Source of the DNA: Pseudomonadota bacterium
Lineage (GTDB): Bacteria; Pseudomonadota; Alphaproteobacteria; Thalassobaculales; Thalassobaculaceae
Reading direction: 5' to 3'
Assembly (NCBI GenBank): GCA_027623845.1
Contig: JAQBUJ010000097.1
Coordinates: forward strand, 1-8,652
DNA: 8,652 nucleotides
Made by a program: the position numbers and the translations under genes. Shown piece after piece: positions 1 to 6,017 of the stretch (its first letter is position 1; each line of letters begins with the position of its first letter). Under the pieces are notes generated by a model that did no database searches, had not been told where the DNA came from, and worked only from the letters and a program-made list of their open reading frames with translations.

Positions 1-59
1 ATACCGTCACCGATAATTTTCGCGTCATCTCACACCAGGGATTTCGGGTTCTGGAGTGA
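1..59 (+). CDS. C-terminal end of an unidentified upstream gene (partial)
   Basis: The frame whose codons begin at position 3 is open from the window edge to a TGA at 57-59 and ends in the residues FRVISHQGFRVLE. Its stop overlaps the GTG start of the next gene in a GTGA arrangement, the usual signature of translational coupling between real neighbouring genes. Only 18 residues are visible, so no family can be named. The call rests on the overlap geometry and the open frame, not on homology. Confidence 0.5.
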   Translation, partial: TVTDNFRVISHQGFRVLE

Positions 60-970
60 CCCTGGTAGAACATAAAATTTTCCAAGTTGAAGGTTCGCGA
101 TTCGCGCTGACCGGTCCTGACCGAATTCCGGCTCTACGGATGAATGTCGGCGAACATGAGGCGTCCATCCCGCTGGATTCGGTTTGTCAGGAATTTAAGA
201 TCGACCCCGGAAGTCCGGACGGCGAAATGCTTGAACAGGTCGCCCAAGGTCTGAAATACGTCAAGGACATCCGGCCCGGCGATACGATTCCCCGAGAACT
301 GCTGGATGGCACCGCCAGTTGGTCGATTGATGAGAGCCATGGCGTTATCGCCCGCAACAAATTGCTGGTTTCGGTCGCTGCGTTTGGCGGCGGCAAAGAA
401 AAGGCCAAAGTTAATCTAACCGCGGATGAACTCGCCCGGACGGTGCAAAATCCGGAAACAAGGAAACTTATCGACCTCGGGCTGGACAAAGTTTCCGTGG
501 CGCTGGGTATCGGTAAGGCGCGGCGCCATGAAGTCGAGGATTTAATACACAGAATCGCCCGCGAGCTCGCCTATATCGAAGCGTTGCGCGACCGATACAC
601 CCACGTTTCCGAAATCGTCGGGAAACTCGATCAAGTGGGCCATCTCTACACCACGGATCGCGCCTTCCTTGACGAAATTAACCGGGTCAAGGTCCTTATG
701 GGACCTCCTATCAAGGATTTTCGGAAATTTTTTCACGAGGCGGACAATCGGACCAACGATGTCGTCGCAATGCTCAAGAGCTTCAGCCAGCAGCTGATTG
801 ATATTCGTAAGATGCGTGACGAATTGCATCAAAGAATGCTGATTTGGGACGAGGCGATCGAGCATTGGGAATTTGATCTTTCCTATAAATCCAAGGCGAG
901 CCGAGGCGCCGTTCAATTCACCTATCGGTTCGTCGCCCATAATTTTCCGCAGAGCCAGGACTGGCTCTGA
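56..970 (+). CDS. conserved-looking hypothetical protein, helical C-terminal half
   Basis: A 304-residue protein that I do not recognise. Residues 1-110 look like mixed beta-rich sequence (segments such as KIFQVEGSRFALTG and RNKLLVSVAAF). Residues 120-275 are rich in charged and hydrophobic residues in a helical, partly coiled-coil pattern, including HEVEDLIHRIARELAYIEALRD (about 158-179) and a segment around 240-270. The end is aromatic-rich (FTYRFVAHNFPQSQDWL). I see no signal peptide, membrane segment or catalytic motif. The GTG start at 56 is chosen because it overlaps the preceding stop codon; the GGAG at 53-56 is too close to act as a normal ribosome binding site, so initiation probably depends on coupling. 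An ATG at 140, which would give M29, is the alternative start. It uses more A/T-ending codons (TTT, AAA, ATT, TTA) than mmcB or the transporter genes, which may reflect different ancestry. The frame is convincing; the function is unknown. Confidence 0.8.
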   Translation: MTLVEHKIFQVEGSRFALTGPDRIPALRMNVGEHEASIPLDSVCQEFKIDPGSPDGEMLEQVAQGLKYVKDIRPGDTIPRELLDGTASWSIDESHGVIARNKLLVSVAAFGGGKEKAKVNLTADELARTVQNPETRKLIDLGLDKVSVALGIGKARRHEVEDLIHRIARELAYIEALRDRYTHVSEIVGKLDQVGHLYTTDRAFLDEINRVKVLMGPPIKDFRKFFHEADNRTNDVVAMLKSFSQQLIDIRKMRDELHQRMLIWDEAIEHWEFDLSYKSKASRGAVQFTYRFVAHNFPQSQDWL

Positions 971-1009
971 ACCACCGCTAATGGAACAGTTTGCCTTCTG
1001 GAAATGCGG

Positions 1010-1062
1010 GCATGCATGCTAACCTCAACCAGCCGCTGGTTCCTGTGGTAGTAGGAAACAGG
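1010..1062 (+). repeat. cluster of overlapping inverted repeats in the spacer before the pentapeptide gene
   Basis: The 163-base spacer contains a perfect palindrome GCATGCATGC (1010-1019), then arms AACCAG (1027-1032) and CTGGTT (1036-1041) around a 3-base loop. The same CTGGTT region can instead pair through GTTCCT (1039-1044) with AGGAAAC (1053-1059, one bulged A), or CCTGT (1042-1046) with ACAGG (1058-1062). These stems share bases and are mutually exclusive, as in a switching leader, but chance remains possible. No T tract follows, so this is not a normal intrinsic terminator. Confidence 0.35.
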
Positions 1063-1133
1063 TGGTGGCCGGCCTTGTGGTGGGAGCGTCACAGACCGTC
1101 TCGCCGCCGGCATCGATATGAAACGGATGGACC

Positions 1134-2576
1134 ATGGCGGATCGAGACAAGGCCTCTGCGATTCCGGATCCCCATTCCGTGTCTCCCCTGGACACATTGT
1201 TCGCCGACCAGGCCGCCGCTCAGCAGGAGAGCCTGGTCTTTGAGGAACCACCCGCTCGGCCGGTACTGCGTAAGCTCAGCCAGCGCGACCTCTTGATCGC
1301 GGTTGCCAAACACGCGAAATTTCAAACCGGGCGGAACGGTGGCCAGCGGGCCAATCTTGGCTCTTGCGACCTTAGCTATCTCGACTTTCGGGGGATGAGC
1401 CTGGTCGGCGCCGAATTGAGTGGCTCTGATCTGCAAAGCGCCGATCTGCGAGGCGCCGATCTCTCGCAAGCAATCCTGTTTGCCGCCGACCTCAGGCGCG
1501 CCGACCTCCGGAAAGCCAAGCTCGATCGGGTGGACCTGCGGGGCGCCTGTTTCCGCGGCGCCGATCTAACCGATGCCAGTTTGATCGATGCCGACATGCG
1601 GGACGGAATTCTGCTCAAGCCGGACAGCGCCGGCAATTTAGTTTCCGTCCGGCCCCAGGGCGAAGCGATGGACATGGCGGCGGCGTCCGCGCTCCGGGCC
1701 AACATGTCGCAAGCCAAGCTATCGAATTCCTTTGTCGTGCAAACCGATTTGACCGATGCCAACATGCGCAATTGCAAGTTCGTGCGCGCTGATCTCAGCC
1801 ATTCGAACTTCACCGGCGCCAATCTCGAAGGCGCCGACCTGACCGAGGCGAATCTCACTGGCGCCATTATGCACGGCACCATTCTCTACAATGTCACCCT
1901 GAGCGAGACGAACCTCGACGACGCCGATCTGGCCGGCGCGGTTTTCAGCAATATGGACAGAGGATCGCTGGAAGACCTAGGCGCGATCATGCCGCGATTG
2001 CTGGACGCGCTCGGCGATGAAATGAAGGCGATCCTGACCAGCCACAACGTCTGGATCCGCAAGGCCGGCAGGTCCGGCACGCGTGCCGACCTGGAGCGCC
2101 GGGACGTGAGCGGCCAGGCCCTGGCATCCCTCAATCTGGCGGCGGCCAATCTAGCCTTTGCCATCATGAAGGATTGCGACCTCTCGGGCGCCGAATTGCT
2201 GATGGCGGACGCCACCTTCGCGGATCTGCGCAAGGCTAATTTGCGGAACGCCGACATGCGGGGCATCACGCTGCGCCGCGCCAACCTTTCCGGCGCTGAT
2301 TTATCCGCCGCCAAAGCCGGGCCAATACAGATCGTTGGCGCCTCCACCCAGCATTGGCCCTGCCATTTCGAAAGCGCAAGGTTTCAAGAGGCTATACTGA
2401 CCCGCATTGATCTTCGCCAGGCGGTGATGACCGCCTGCGACTTCACCAACGCCGATTTACGCGACAGCGATCTACGCGGCGCCAACCTGCAGGACGCGCA
2501 ATTCGCCGGGGCTGATTTACGCGGCGCCAACCTGGAAGGCGCAGATACCCGAGGCGCGCTCAATCTGCAGCCATGA
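1134..2576 (+). CDS. two-unit pentapeptide-repeat protein
   Basis: A 480-residue protein dominated by the five-residue A(D/N)LXX repeat, which in this family folds into a right-handed square beta-helix. Runs of repeats cover about residues 73-163, 188-272, 327-395 and 411-476. An insertion (164-187) interrupts the first half, and a non-repeat helical linker (273-325) separates the halves. Each half starts with a similar lead-in: H60 followed by a G-x-x-G-x-R-A-N-L segment (66-75) and H304/W307 followed by GRSGTRADL (312-320), suggesting internal duplication. The N-terminal 45 residues look disordered. There is no signal peptide or transmembrane segment, so a cytoplasmic location is inferred. 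Some family members (Qnr, MfpA) mimic DNA and bind gyrase; nothing here proves that role. The ATG at 1134 has only a weak purine-rich upstream stretch (GGATGG, 1125-1130). The TGA stop overlaps the next gene's ATG. Long frames on the opposite strand are repeat-period artefacts. Confidence 0.93.
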   Translation: MADRDKASAIPDPHSVSPLDTLFADQAAAQQESLVFEEPPARPVLRKLSQRDLLIAVAKHAKFQTGRNGGQRANLGSCDLSYLDFRGMSLVGAELSGSDLQSADLRGADLSQAILFAADLRRADLRKAKLDRVDLRGACFRGADLTDASLIDADMRDGILLKPDSAGNLVSVRPQGEAMDMAAASALRANMSQAKLSNSFVVQTDLTDANMRNCKFVRADLSHSNFTGANLEGADLTEANLTGAIMHGTILYNVTLSETNLDDADLAGAVFSNMDRGSLEDLGAIMPRLLDALGDEMKAILTSHNVWIRKAGRSGTRADLERRDVSGQALASLNLAAANLAFAIMKDCDLSGAELLMADATFADLRKANLRNADMRGITLRRANLSGADLSAAKAGPIQIVGASTQHWPCHFESARFQEAILTRIDLRQAVMTACDFTNADLRDSDLRGANLQDAQFAGADLRGANLEGADTRGALNLQP

Positions 2577-3034
2577 GTGATGCGCCGCCGGAACTGCCGG
2601 ACTCGGTACCGGAGATCACCCGGGCTGTGACCCGCGGTGCGGCCCGGTTGCTGAACAACCTTGGCCAAGGCGTGATGACCGAGTTCTCCTTGGTGACCGG
2701 ACGCCGGGTCGATGTAATCGGCATCGACCGCGCCGGCCACGTCACGGTGATCGAGGTCAAGGCCTCGGTGGCGGATTTCAAGGGCGACAGCAAGTGGACG
2801 GAATATTTGGAGTTCTGCGACTCTTTCTATTTCGCCGTTGCTCCCGATTTCCCCCGCGAACTGCTGCCCGAAGAGGCGCGCTGCGGCCTGATCATCGCCG
2901 ATCGGTTCGGCGCCGAAATCCTGCGCCAGGCGACCCCGGTAAAGCTGCCGGCGGCGCGGCGCAAGGCGGTGACCCTGCGTTTTGCCCGGACCGCCACCCG
3001 GCGCCTGCAAAGCCTCCTCGACCCGCTGGTGTAG
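2573..3034 (+). CDS. mmcB: MmcB-family DNA repair protein (PD-(D/E)XK nuclease-like)
   Basis: A 153-residue protein matching the MmcB/DUF1052 family, known from alphaproteobacteria and named for mitomycin C resistance in Caulobacter. The nuclease-like core is visible: E37 in MTEFSLVTGRRVDVIG, D47, then the E61-V-K63 pair in VTVIEVKAS, followed by FKGDSKWTEYLEFCDSFYFAVAP, a hallmark of this family. This spacing of D, E-x-K on adjacent strands fits the PD-(D/E)XK fold, implying action on damaged DNA, though biochemical activity here is inferred. The start is fixed by an ATGA overlap with the preceding pentapeptide gene; there is no good separate ribosome binding site, so translation is probably coupled. 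In Caulobacter mmcB is SOS-controlled, but I found no perfect GTTC-N7-GTTC LexA box near this gene or its operon partner. The length appears normal and the gene intact. Confidence 0.9.
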   Translation: MSDAPPELPDSVPEITRAVTRGAARLLNNLGQGVMTEFSLVTGRRVDVIGIDRAGHVTVIEVKASVADFKGDSKWTEYLEFCDSFYFAVAPDFPRELLPEEARCGLIIADRFGAEILRQATPVKLPAARRKAVTLRFARTATRRLQSLLDPLV

Positions 3035-3110
3035 CGGCGGGGGGCAAATCAACGGGTTGAGTCGGGATGGGTTTCGATAAAATGCTGCGCCAGCGAACGT
3101 ATTTTGAGGC

Positions 3111-3200
3111 ATTATCATTGATTACTAATTATTGTATACAAATTATACCATATTAACTCCATAAAGGAATTAATATCCTGCAATAACAGCTTCTTTTTTT
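3111..3200 (+). promoter_or_regulatory. AT-rich upstream region with palindrome and hairpin
   Basis: Only 20 of these 90 bases are G or C, in sharp contrast to the flanks. The stretch contains the perfect palindrome TTGTATACAA (3132-3141) and an inverted repeat with 9-base arms and one mismatch (3152-3160 with 3166-3174, loop ATAAA). TTGATT (3118-3123) with TTATAC (3143-3148) is a possible -35/-10 pair, but the 19-base spacing is long. It ends in a T run (3194-3200). It most likely contains the promoter of the 37-residue gene downstream and perhaps a regulator-binding site; the exact elements are uncertain. Confidence 0.5.
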
Positions 3201-3232
3201 GATGCGATGCAGCATTATATTGCAATGCATAA

Positions 3233-3254
3233 CGCGACGATTCCCCACGTCGCG
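3233..3254 (+). promoter_or_regulatory. leader hairpin upstream of the small membrane peptide gene
   Basis: Perfect 7-base arms CGCGACG (3233-3239) and CGTCGCG (3248-3254) enclose an 8-base loop ATTCCCCA. The hairpin lies 7 bases upstream of the ribosome binding site of the small gene. It could stabilise the transcript or influence translation; there is no T tract after it, so it is not a terminator. Confidence 0.5.
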
Positions 3255-3261
3255 ACCGAAA

Positions 3262-3266
3262 AAGGA
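3262..3266 (+). promoter_or_regulatory. ribosome binding site deciding the start of the 37-residue gene
   Basis: AAGGA lies 7 bases before the ATG at 3274. It supports that start over the in-frame ATG at 3199, which lies inside the AT-rich leader and would put the hairpin within the coding region. Confidence 0.65.
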
Positions 3267-3273
3267 ACCGAAG

Positions 3274-3387
3274 ATGAAAACCTATGAGCTCCCCCTGCGA
3301 ACCGACAATAGTCTGGTGAAAACCGTAGCCAGCTACGCGTCAGGCTTTGTTCTGATCGCCGCCCTCACCATAACCAGCGTGATTTAA
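3274..3387 (+). CDS. 37-residue single-pass membrane peptide (hypothetical)
   Basis: A short gene supported by context: an AAGGA ribosome binding site 7 bases upstream, a TAA stop, and a strong intrinsic terminator 11 bases after it. The peptide begins MKTYELPLRTDNSLVK, a polar stretch with three basic and two acidic residues, then has one hydrophobic segment (about residues 17-37, with SGFVLIAALTITSVI) that runs to the C-terminus with no charged tail. This predicts a small tail-embedded inner-membrane protein with a cytoplasmic N-terminus. I do not recognise the family. It could be a small subunit or modulator of a membrane complex, or a hydrophobic toxin-like peptide, but no antitoxin or antisense RNA is evident. 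The alternative is that the transcript works mainly as a small RNA and the reading frame is incidental. An extended version starting at 3199 is less likely. Confidence 0.6.
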   Translation: MKTYELPLRTDNSLVKTVASYASGFVLIAALTITSVI

Positions 3388-3398
3388 CCGTCCGCGTG

Positions 3399-3433
3399 AC
3401 CGGCCGCCCCTTAGGGTGGCCGGTTTCGTTTTT
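3399..3433 (+). terminator. strong rho-independent terminator after the 37-residue gene
   Basis: An 11-base-pair stem (3399-3409 ACCGGCCGCCC with 3414-3424 GGGTGGCCGGT, one G-T wobble) closes a CTTA loop and is followed by TTCGTTTTT (3425-3433). It separates the small peptide transcript from the Nudix gene. Confidence 0.88.
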
Positions 3434-3479
3434 CCCCCTCATGGCGTAGACTCCGCGCTTCATCTTTCCTGGAGTTTCC

Positions 3480-4190
3480 GTGACCGTCCCTTCCGATCGA
3501 TCCGCCGCGCTCCGTCCCGGCGACCTCCCCAAGCGTTCGCCTGATTCCGCGCATCCCGTCAAACCGAAGGACTCGGCAAGTCTGCTGGTGCTGCGCCAGG
3601 GAAGCGCCGGCCTTGAGGTGCTGATGGGCCGGCGCGGCCGCAAGGCGGTGTTCAGCAACGCCTACGTCTTCGCCGGCGGCAAGGTCGACCGAGTGGATCG
3701 TCTGGCGCTACCGGCAAGCGATCTGCTCCCCGACCTTGGCCAACGGCTTTCCAGCGACCCACAAAAGGCCCGGACCTTCGCCATGGCGGCGGTGCGCGAA
3801 ACCTTTGAGGAAACCGGGCTGATGCTTGGCGCTCCGGGTGATGTTGGCGAGACCGGCAGTGAAAGCTGGGATGAGATGCGGGCGCTGGGATTGGCGCCGG
3901 ACTTGGGCAAGCTCGCCTATGTTGGCCACGCGATCACCCCGGCTTCCCGGGCGGTCCGGTTCAACGCGCGGTTCTTCTGCGCCTGGGAGCAAGACATGAC
4001 CGGAGAGCTTGGCGGCAGCGGAGAGCTTGCCTATATTCCGATCGAGGATGCGCTGAAATTACAGATGGTCGACGTCACCTTGTTCATGCTGGAGGAGATG
4101 CTCCGGCGCGAAGACAATGGCTTCGCCACGCCAAGCAGCTATCCATTTTTCGGCTATCGCAAGGACCGGCGCTATCACCGATACAAGTAA
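3480..4190 (+). CDS. Nudix hydrolase with extended Nudix-box insertion (NUDT19-like)
   Basis: A 236-residue Nudix-superfamily protein. These enzymes hydrolyse a nucleoside diphosphate linked to another moiety and need Mg2+. The strand LLVLRQGSAGLEVLMGRRG (about 35-53) leads into VFAGGKVD (63-70), where the Nudix box normally begins, but the core REtfEEtG appears as RETFEETG only at 106-113. The roughly 35-residue insertion between GG and RE resembles the NUDT19/RP2-like subgroup, some members of which act on coenzyme A. The substrate here is unproved. The catalytic glutamates E107, E110 and E111 are present. The C-terminal half (FNARFFCAWE, then a helix near 198-210) fits the family. The GTG start at 3480 has GGAG at 3471-3474, 5 bases upstream. 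It sits alone after a terminator and converges on the next gene with a 12-base gap. The first 30 residues are polar, proline-rich and probably flexible. Confidence 0.88.
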   Translation: MTVPSDRSAALRPGDLPKRSPDSAHPVKPKDSASLLVLRQGSAGLEVLMGRRGRKAVFSNAYVFAGGKVDRVDRLALPASDLLPDLGQRLSSDPQKARTFAMAAVRETFEETGLMLGAPGDVGETGSESWDEMRALGLAPDLGKLAYVGHAITPASRAVRFNARFFCAWEQDMTGELGGSGELAYIPIEDALKLQMVDVTLFMLEEMLRREDNGFATPSSYPFFGYRKDRRYHRYK

Positions 4191-4202
4191 GGCAGGCCCA
4201 AC

Positions 4203-5105
4203 TTAACCCGCCAGCCGATAGTGTCCCTCGACCGTTAAGTCGCCCAACGCGACCACCCGCTTTTCCTCGACCAGATAAATCACCGTCGCGAATAGCGATC
4301 GCGCCGCCGCCCCGAACAGGGATGGCGCCACATCGGCATAGACCTCCGGCACCATCGCCTCGATGGTCTCGATCCCGGATTGCAGACAGCGGATGATCTT
4401 ATCCTCGCGCTCGCGGCGATGGGCGATGAAGGCGCGCACGAAGGGATGCGGATCGGTGATCGCCGGGCCATGGGTCGGGTAATATAACGCGTCGTCGCGG
4501 GTCAGCAACTTGTCCAGGCTCCGCATATAGTCGCCCATGTCGCCATCCGGCGGCGAGACGATGCTGGTCGACCAGCCCATGACCTGATCGCCAGGAAACA
4601 GGATCTTCCTGGCATCCCAGGCAAAGCAGATATGGTTCGAGGTATGGCCTGGCGTGTGTACACAGGAGACCGCCCAGCCATCGCCATCAATCACCGTGCC
4701 ATCGCTGATCACCTCGTCGGGAACGAACTCCATGTCGCCGCCTTCAAGCTTCACCCCCTCCATGACCTTGCCCCTGCCATGCGGGCCAAAGCCATAGGTC
4801 GGCGCCCCGGTCGCGGCCTTCACCGCCTTGGCGGCGGGGGAGTGATCGTTGTGGGTATGGGTGACCAGGATATGGCTGATCGTCTCGCCCTTGAGCGATT
4901 CCAGCAGCGCATCCACATGCTCCGGCAGGTCCGGACCCGGATCGATCACCGCAACCTTGCCCTCGCCGATCACATAGGTGCCGGTGCCGCGAAAGGTGAA
5001 TGGGCCGGGATTGTTGGCGGTGATCCGCCGAATACCCGGCGCGACATCCTCAAGCACCCCATAGGGAACCTCAAAATCCCGGTTATAGGGGATTTGCACG
5101 CTCAT
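4203..5105 (-). CDS. metallo-beta-lactamase-fold hydrolase (LACTB2-like) with C-terminal winged helix
   Basis: A 300-residue MBL-fold enzyme. The HxHxDH zinc motif is HTHNDH (83-88), followed by H154 in TPGHT, D173 in FPGDQVMG and H212 in YYPTHGP, giving the full set expected for a two-metal site. The C-terminal part (about 225-300) looks like the small helical winged-helix domain seen in LACTB2-type hydrolases. The family contains thioesterases, glyoxalase-II-like enzymes and nucleases; the exact substrate cannot be read from the sequence. There is no signal peptide, so it is cytoplasmic. The ATG at 5105 overlaps the stop of the FAH-family gene (ATGA), and AAGGA on the minus strand (5114-5118) lies 8 bases upstream, so the two are one operon and may act in the same catabolic route. 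The gene ends tail-to-tail with the Nudix gene. Confidence 0.9.
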   Translation of the reverse strand: MSVQIPYNRDFEVPYGVLEDVAPGIRRITANNPGPFTFRGTGTYVIGEGKVAVIDPGPDLPEHVDALLESLKGETISHILVTHTHNDHSPAAKAVKAATGAPTYGFGPHGRGKVMEGVKLEGGDMEFVPDEVISDGTVIDGDGWAVSCVHTPGHTSNHICFAWDARKILFPGDQVMGWSTSIVSPPDGDMGDYMRSLDKLLTRDDALYYPTHGPAITDPHPFVRAFIAHRREREDKIIRCLQSGIETIEAMVPEVYADVAPSLFGAAARSLFATVIYLVEEKRVVALGDLTVEGHYRLAG

Positions 5106-5962
5106 TGGCTGGTTCCTTCATCGATGATGGGATTACGCAGCACCCCGACGCCGGAGATATCGATCTCGCAGACATCGCCGGCCTTCATCCAGATTTGTGG
5201 CTCCCGGCGCGAACCGACTCCGCCCGGCGTTCCGGTTGCGATCACGTCTCCCGGCGCCAATTCGGTGAAGGTTGAGATATAGGCGATCAGCCGAGGGATC
5301 GAGAAGATCATGTCGGCCACCGGGGCCTGTTGCATGACCGCGCCGTTGAGCCGGCATTCCACGGTCATCGCCTCAAGGTCGTCGATCTCGTCCGGGGTCA
5401 CCAGACAGGGGCCGAAGCCGCCGGTACCCATAAAATTCTTACCCGGGGTGAACTGCGTGGTATGGCGCTGATAGGCCCGTACGCTGCCATCATTGTAGCA
5501 GGAATAGCCGGCGATATGATCGAAGGCGTCGGCCTCGGCGATCCGCCGCCCGCCCTTGGAGATGATCACTGCCAGCTCAGCTTCGTAATCAAGCGTGTGG
5601 GTTTCCGGCGGCCTGATCATCGGCTGATTGTGGCCGATCTGGGCATTGGCGAAGCGCACGAAGATGGTCGGGTTATCAACCTCGCCATGACCGCCTTCCT
5701 TGCGGTGGTCATGATAGTTCAATCCAACGCAGAGAATTTTGTCCGGATCGCCGATCAGTGGCAAATAAGACGCCTCTTCGGCCGCGACATCCGCCGGCTT
5801 TTCAGCGAGCAAGTCCGCGACTTCCTGCAAGACCCCGGCGGCGATCGCCGACTTCAAAGTCGGATATTTCGCCGCGATCGCCGGATCAATCCCGACCAAA
5901 CCGCCTTGCCGCAGCACTCCCCAGGTTGGCTGCCCCTTCAACTCGAAACTCGCGAAACGCAT
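5102..5962 (-). CDS. fumarylacetoacetate hydrolase (FAH) family protein
   Basis: A 286-residue member of the FAH family, which cleaves or decarboxylates or isomerises beta-diketo acids such as acylpyruvates, often in aromatic catabolism. The family fold starts near residue 74 (DKILCVGLNYHDHRKE). Metal ligands are recognisable: E127 and E129 in LDYEAELAV, and D158 in YNDGSVR; K175 in TPGKNF and the glycine-rich ATGTPGGVG (242-250) are typical. The N-terminal 70 residues form the small domain common to this subgroup. The true substrate is unknown; the generic label is safer than a pathway name. The ATG at 5962 has a GGAGG ribosome binding site 5 bases upstream and a promoter just before it. Its stop overlaps the MBL-fold gene downstream, making a two-gene operon. 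Confidence 0.93.
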   Translation of the reverse strand: MRFASFELKGQPTWGVLRQGGLVGIDPAIAAKYPTLKSAIAAGVLQEVADLLAEKPADVAAEEASYLPLIGDPDKILCVGLNYHDHRKEGGHGEVDNPTIFVRFANAQIGHNQPMIRPPETHTLDYEAELAVIISKGGRRIAEADAFDHIAGYSCYNDGSVRAYQRHTTQFTPGKNFMGTGGFGPCLVTPDEIDDLEAMTVECRLNGAVMQQAPVADMIFSIPRLIAYISTFTELAPGDVIATGTPGGVGSRREPQIWMKAGDVCEIDISGVGVLRNPIIDEGTSQ

Positions 5963-5967
5963 CCCGT

Positions 5968-5972
5968 CCTCC
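5968..5972 (-). promoter_or_regulatory. strong ribosome binding site of the FAH-family gene
   Basis: GGAGG on the minus strand lies 5 bases from the ATG at 5962 and fixes that start. Confidence 0.75.
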
Positions 5973-5987
5973 GGTTAAACGCCGCGC

Positions 5988-6017
5988 ATCATAGGAGCGC
6001 CAATAGGGCCGGCACAA
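5988..6017 (-). promoter_or_regulatory. candidate sigma-70-type promoter of the FAH/MBL operon
   Basis: On the minus strand TTGTGC (6017-6012) and TATGAT (5993-5988) are separated by 18 bases. The -10 matches the consensus at 5 of 6 positions, and transcription would begin about 18 bases before the FAH start codon, just ahead of its GGAGG. This is a pattern match, not a mapped start. Confidence 0.45.

Noticed and set aside
984..998. LexA-like site GAAC-N7-CTTC upstream of the pentapeptide/mmcB pair
   Set aside because: Alphaproteobacterial SOS boxes are GTTC-N7-GTTC or close to it; here the second half-site does not match, and I found no perfect site near these genes. A motif scan with a weight matrix could revisit this.
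1376..2347. Two long open frames on the minus strand (168 and 153 codons) rich in R-S-A repeats
   Set aside because: They mirror the 15-base period of the pentapeptide gene on the other strand. The coding signal belongs to the plus strand, where the protein repeats make structural sense.
3199..3273. N-terminal extension of the 37-residue peptide from the ATG at 3199
   Set aside because: It would translate through the hairpin leader, ignores the good AAGGA before 3274, and adds an unlikely cysteine- and arginine-rich stretch.
4191..4202. Possible bidirectional terminator between the convergent Nudix and MBL genes
   Set aside because: The gap is 12 bases and only a weak TAAG/CTTA pairing exists across it, with no T tract on either strand.
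4632..5282. 216-codon open frame on the plus strand opposite the MBL and FAH genes
   Set aside because: It spans the operon overlap of two clearly identified genes on the minus strand, has no family resemblance and no convincing ribosome binding site.
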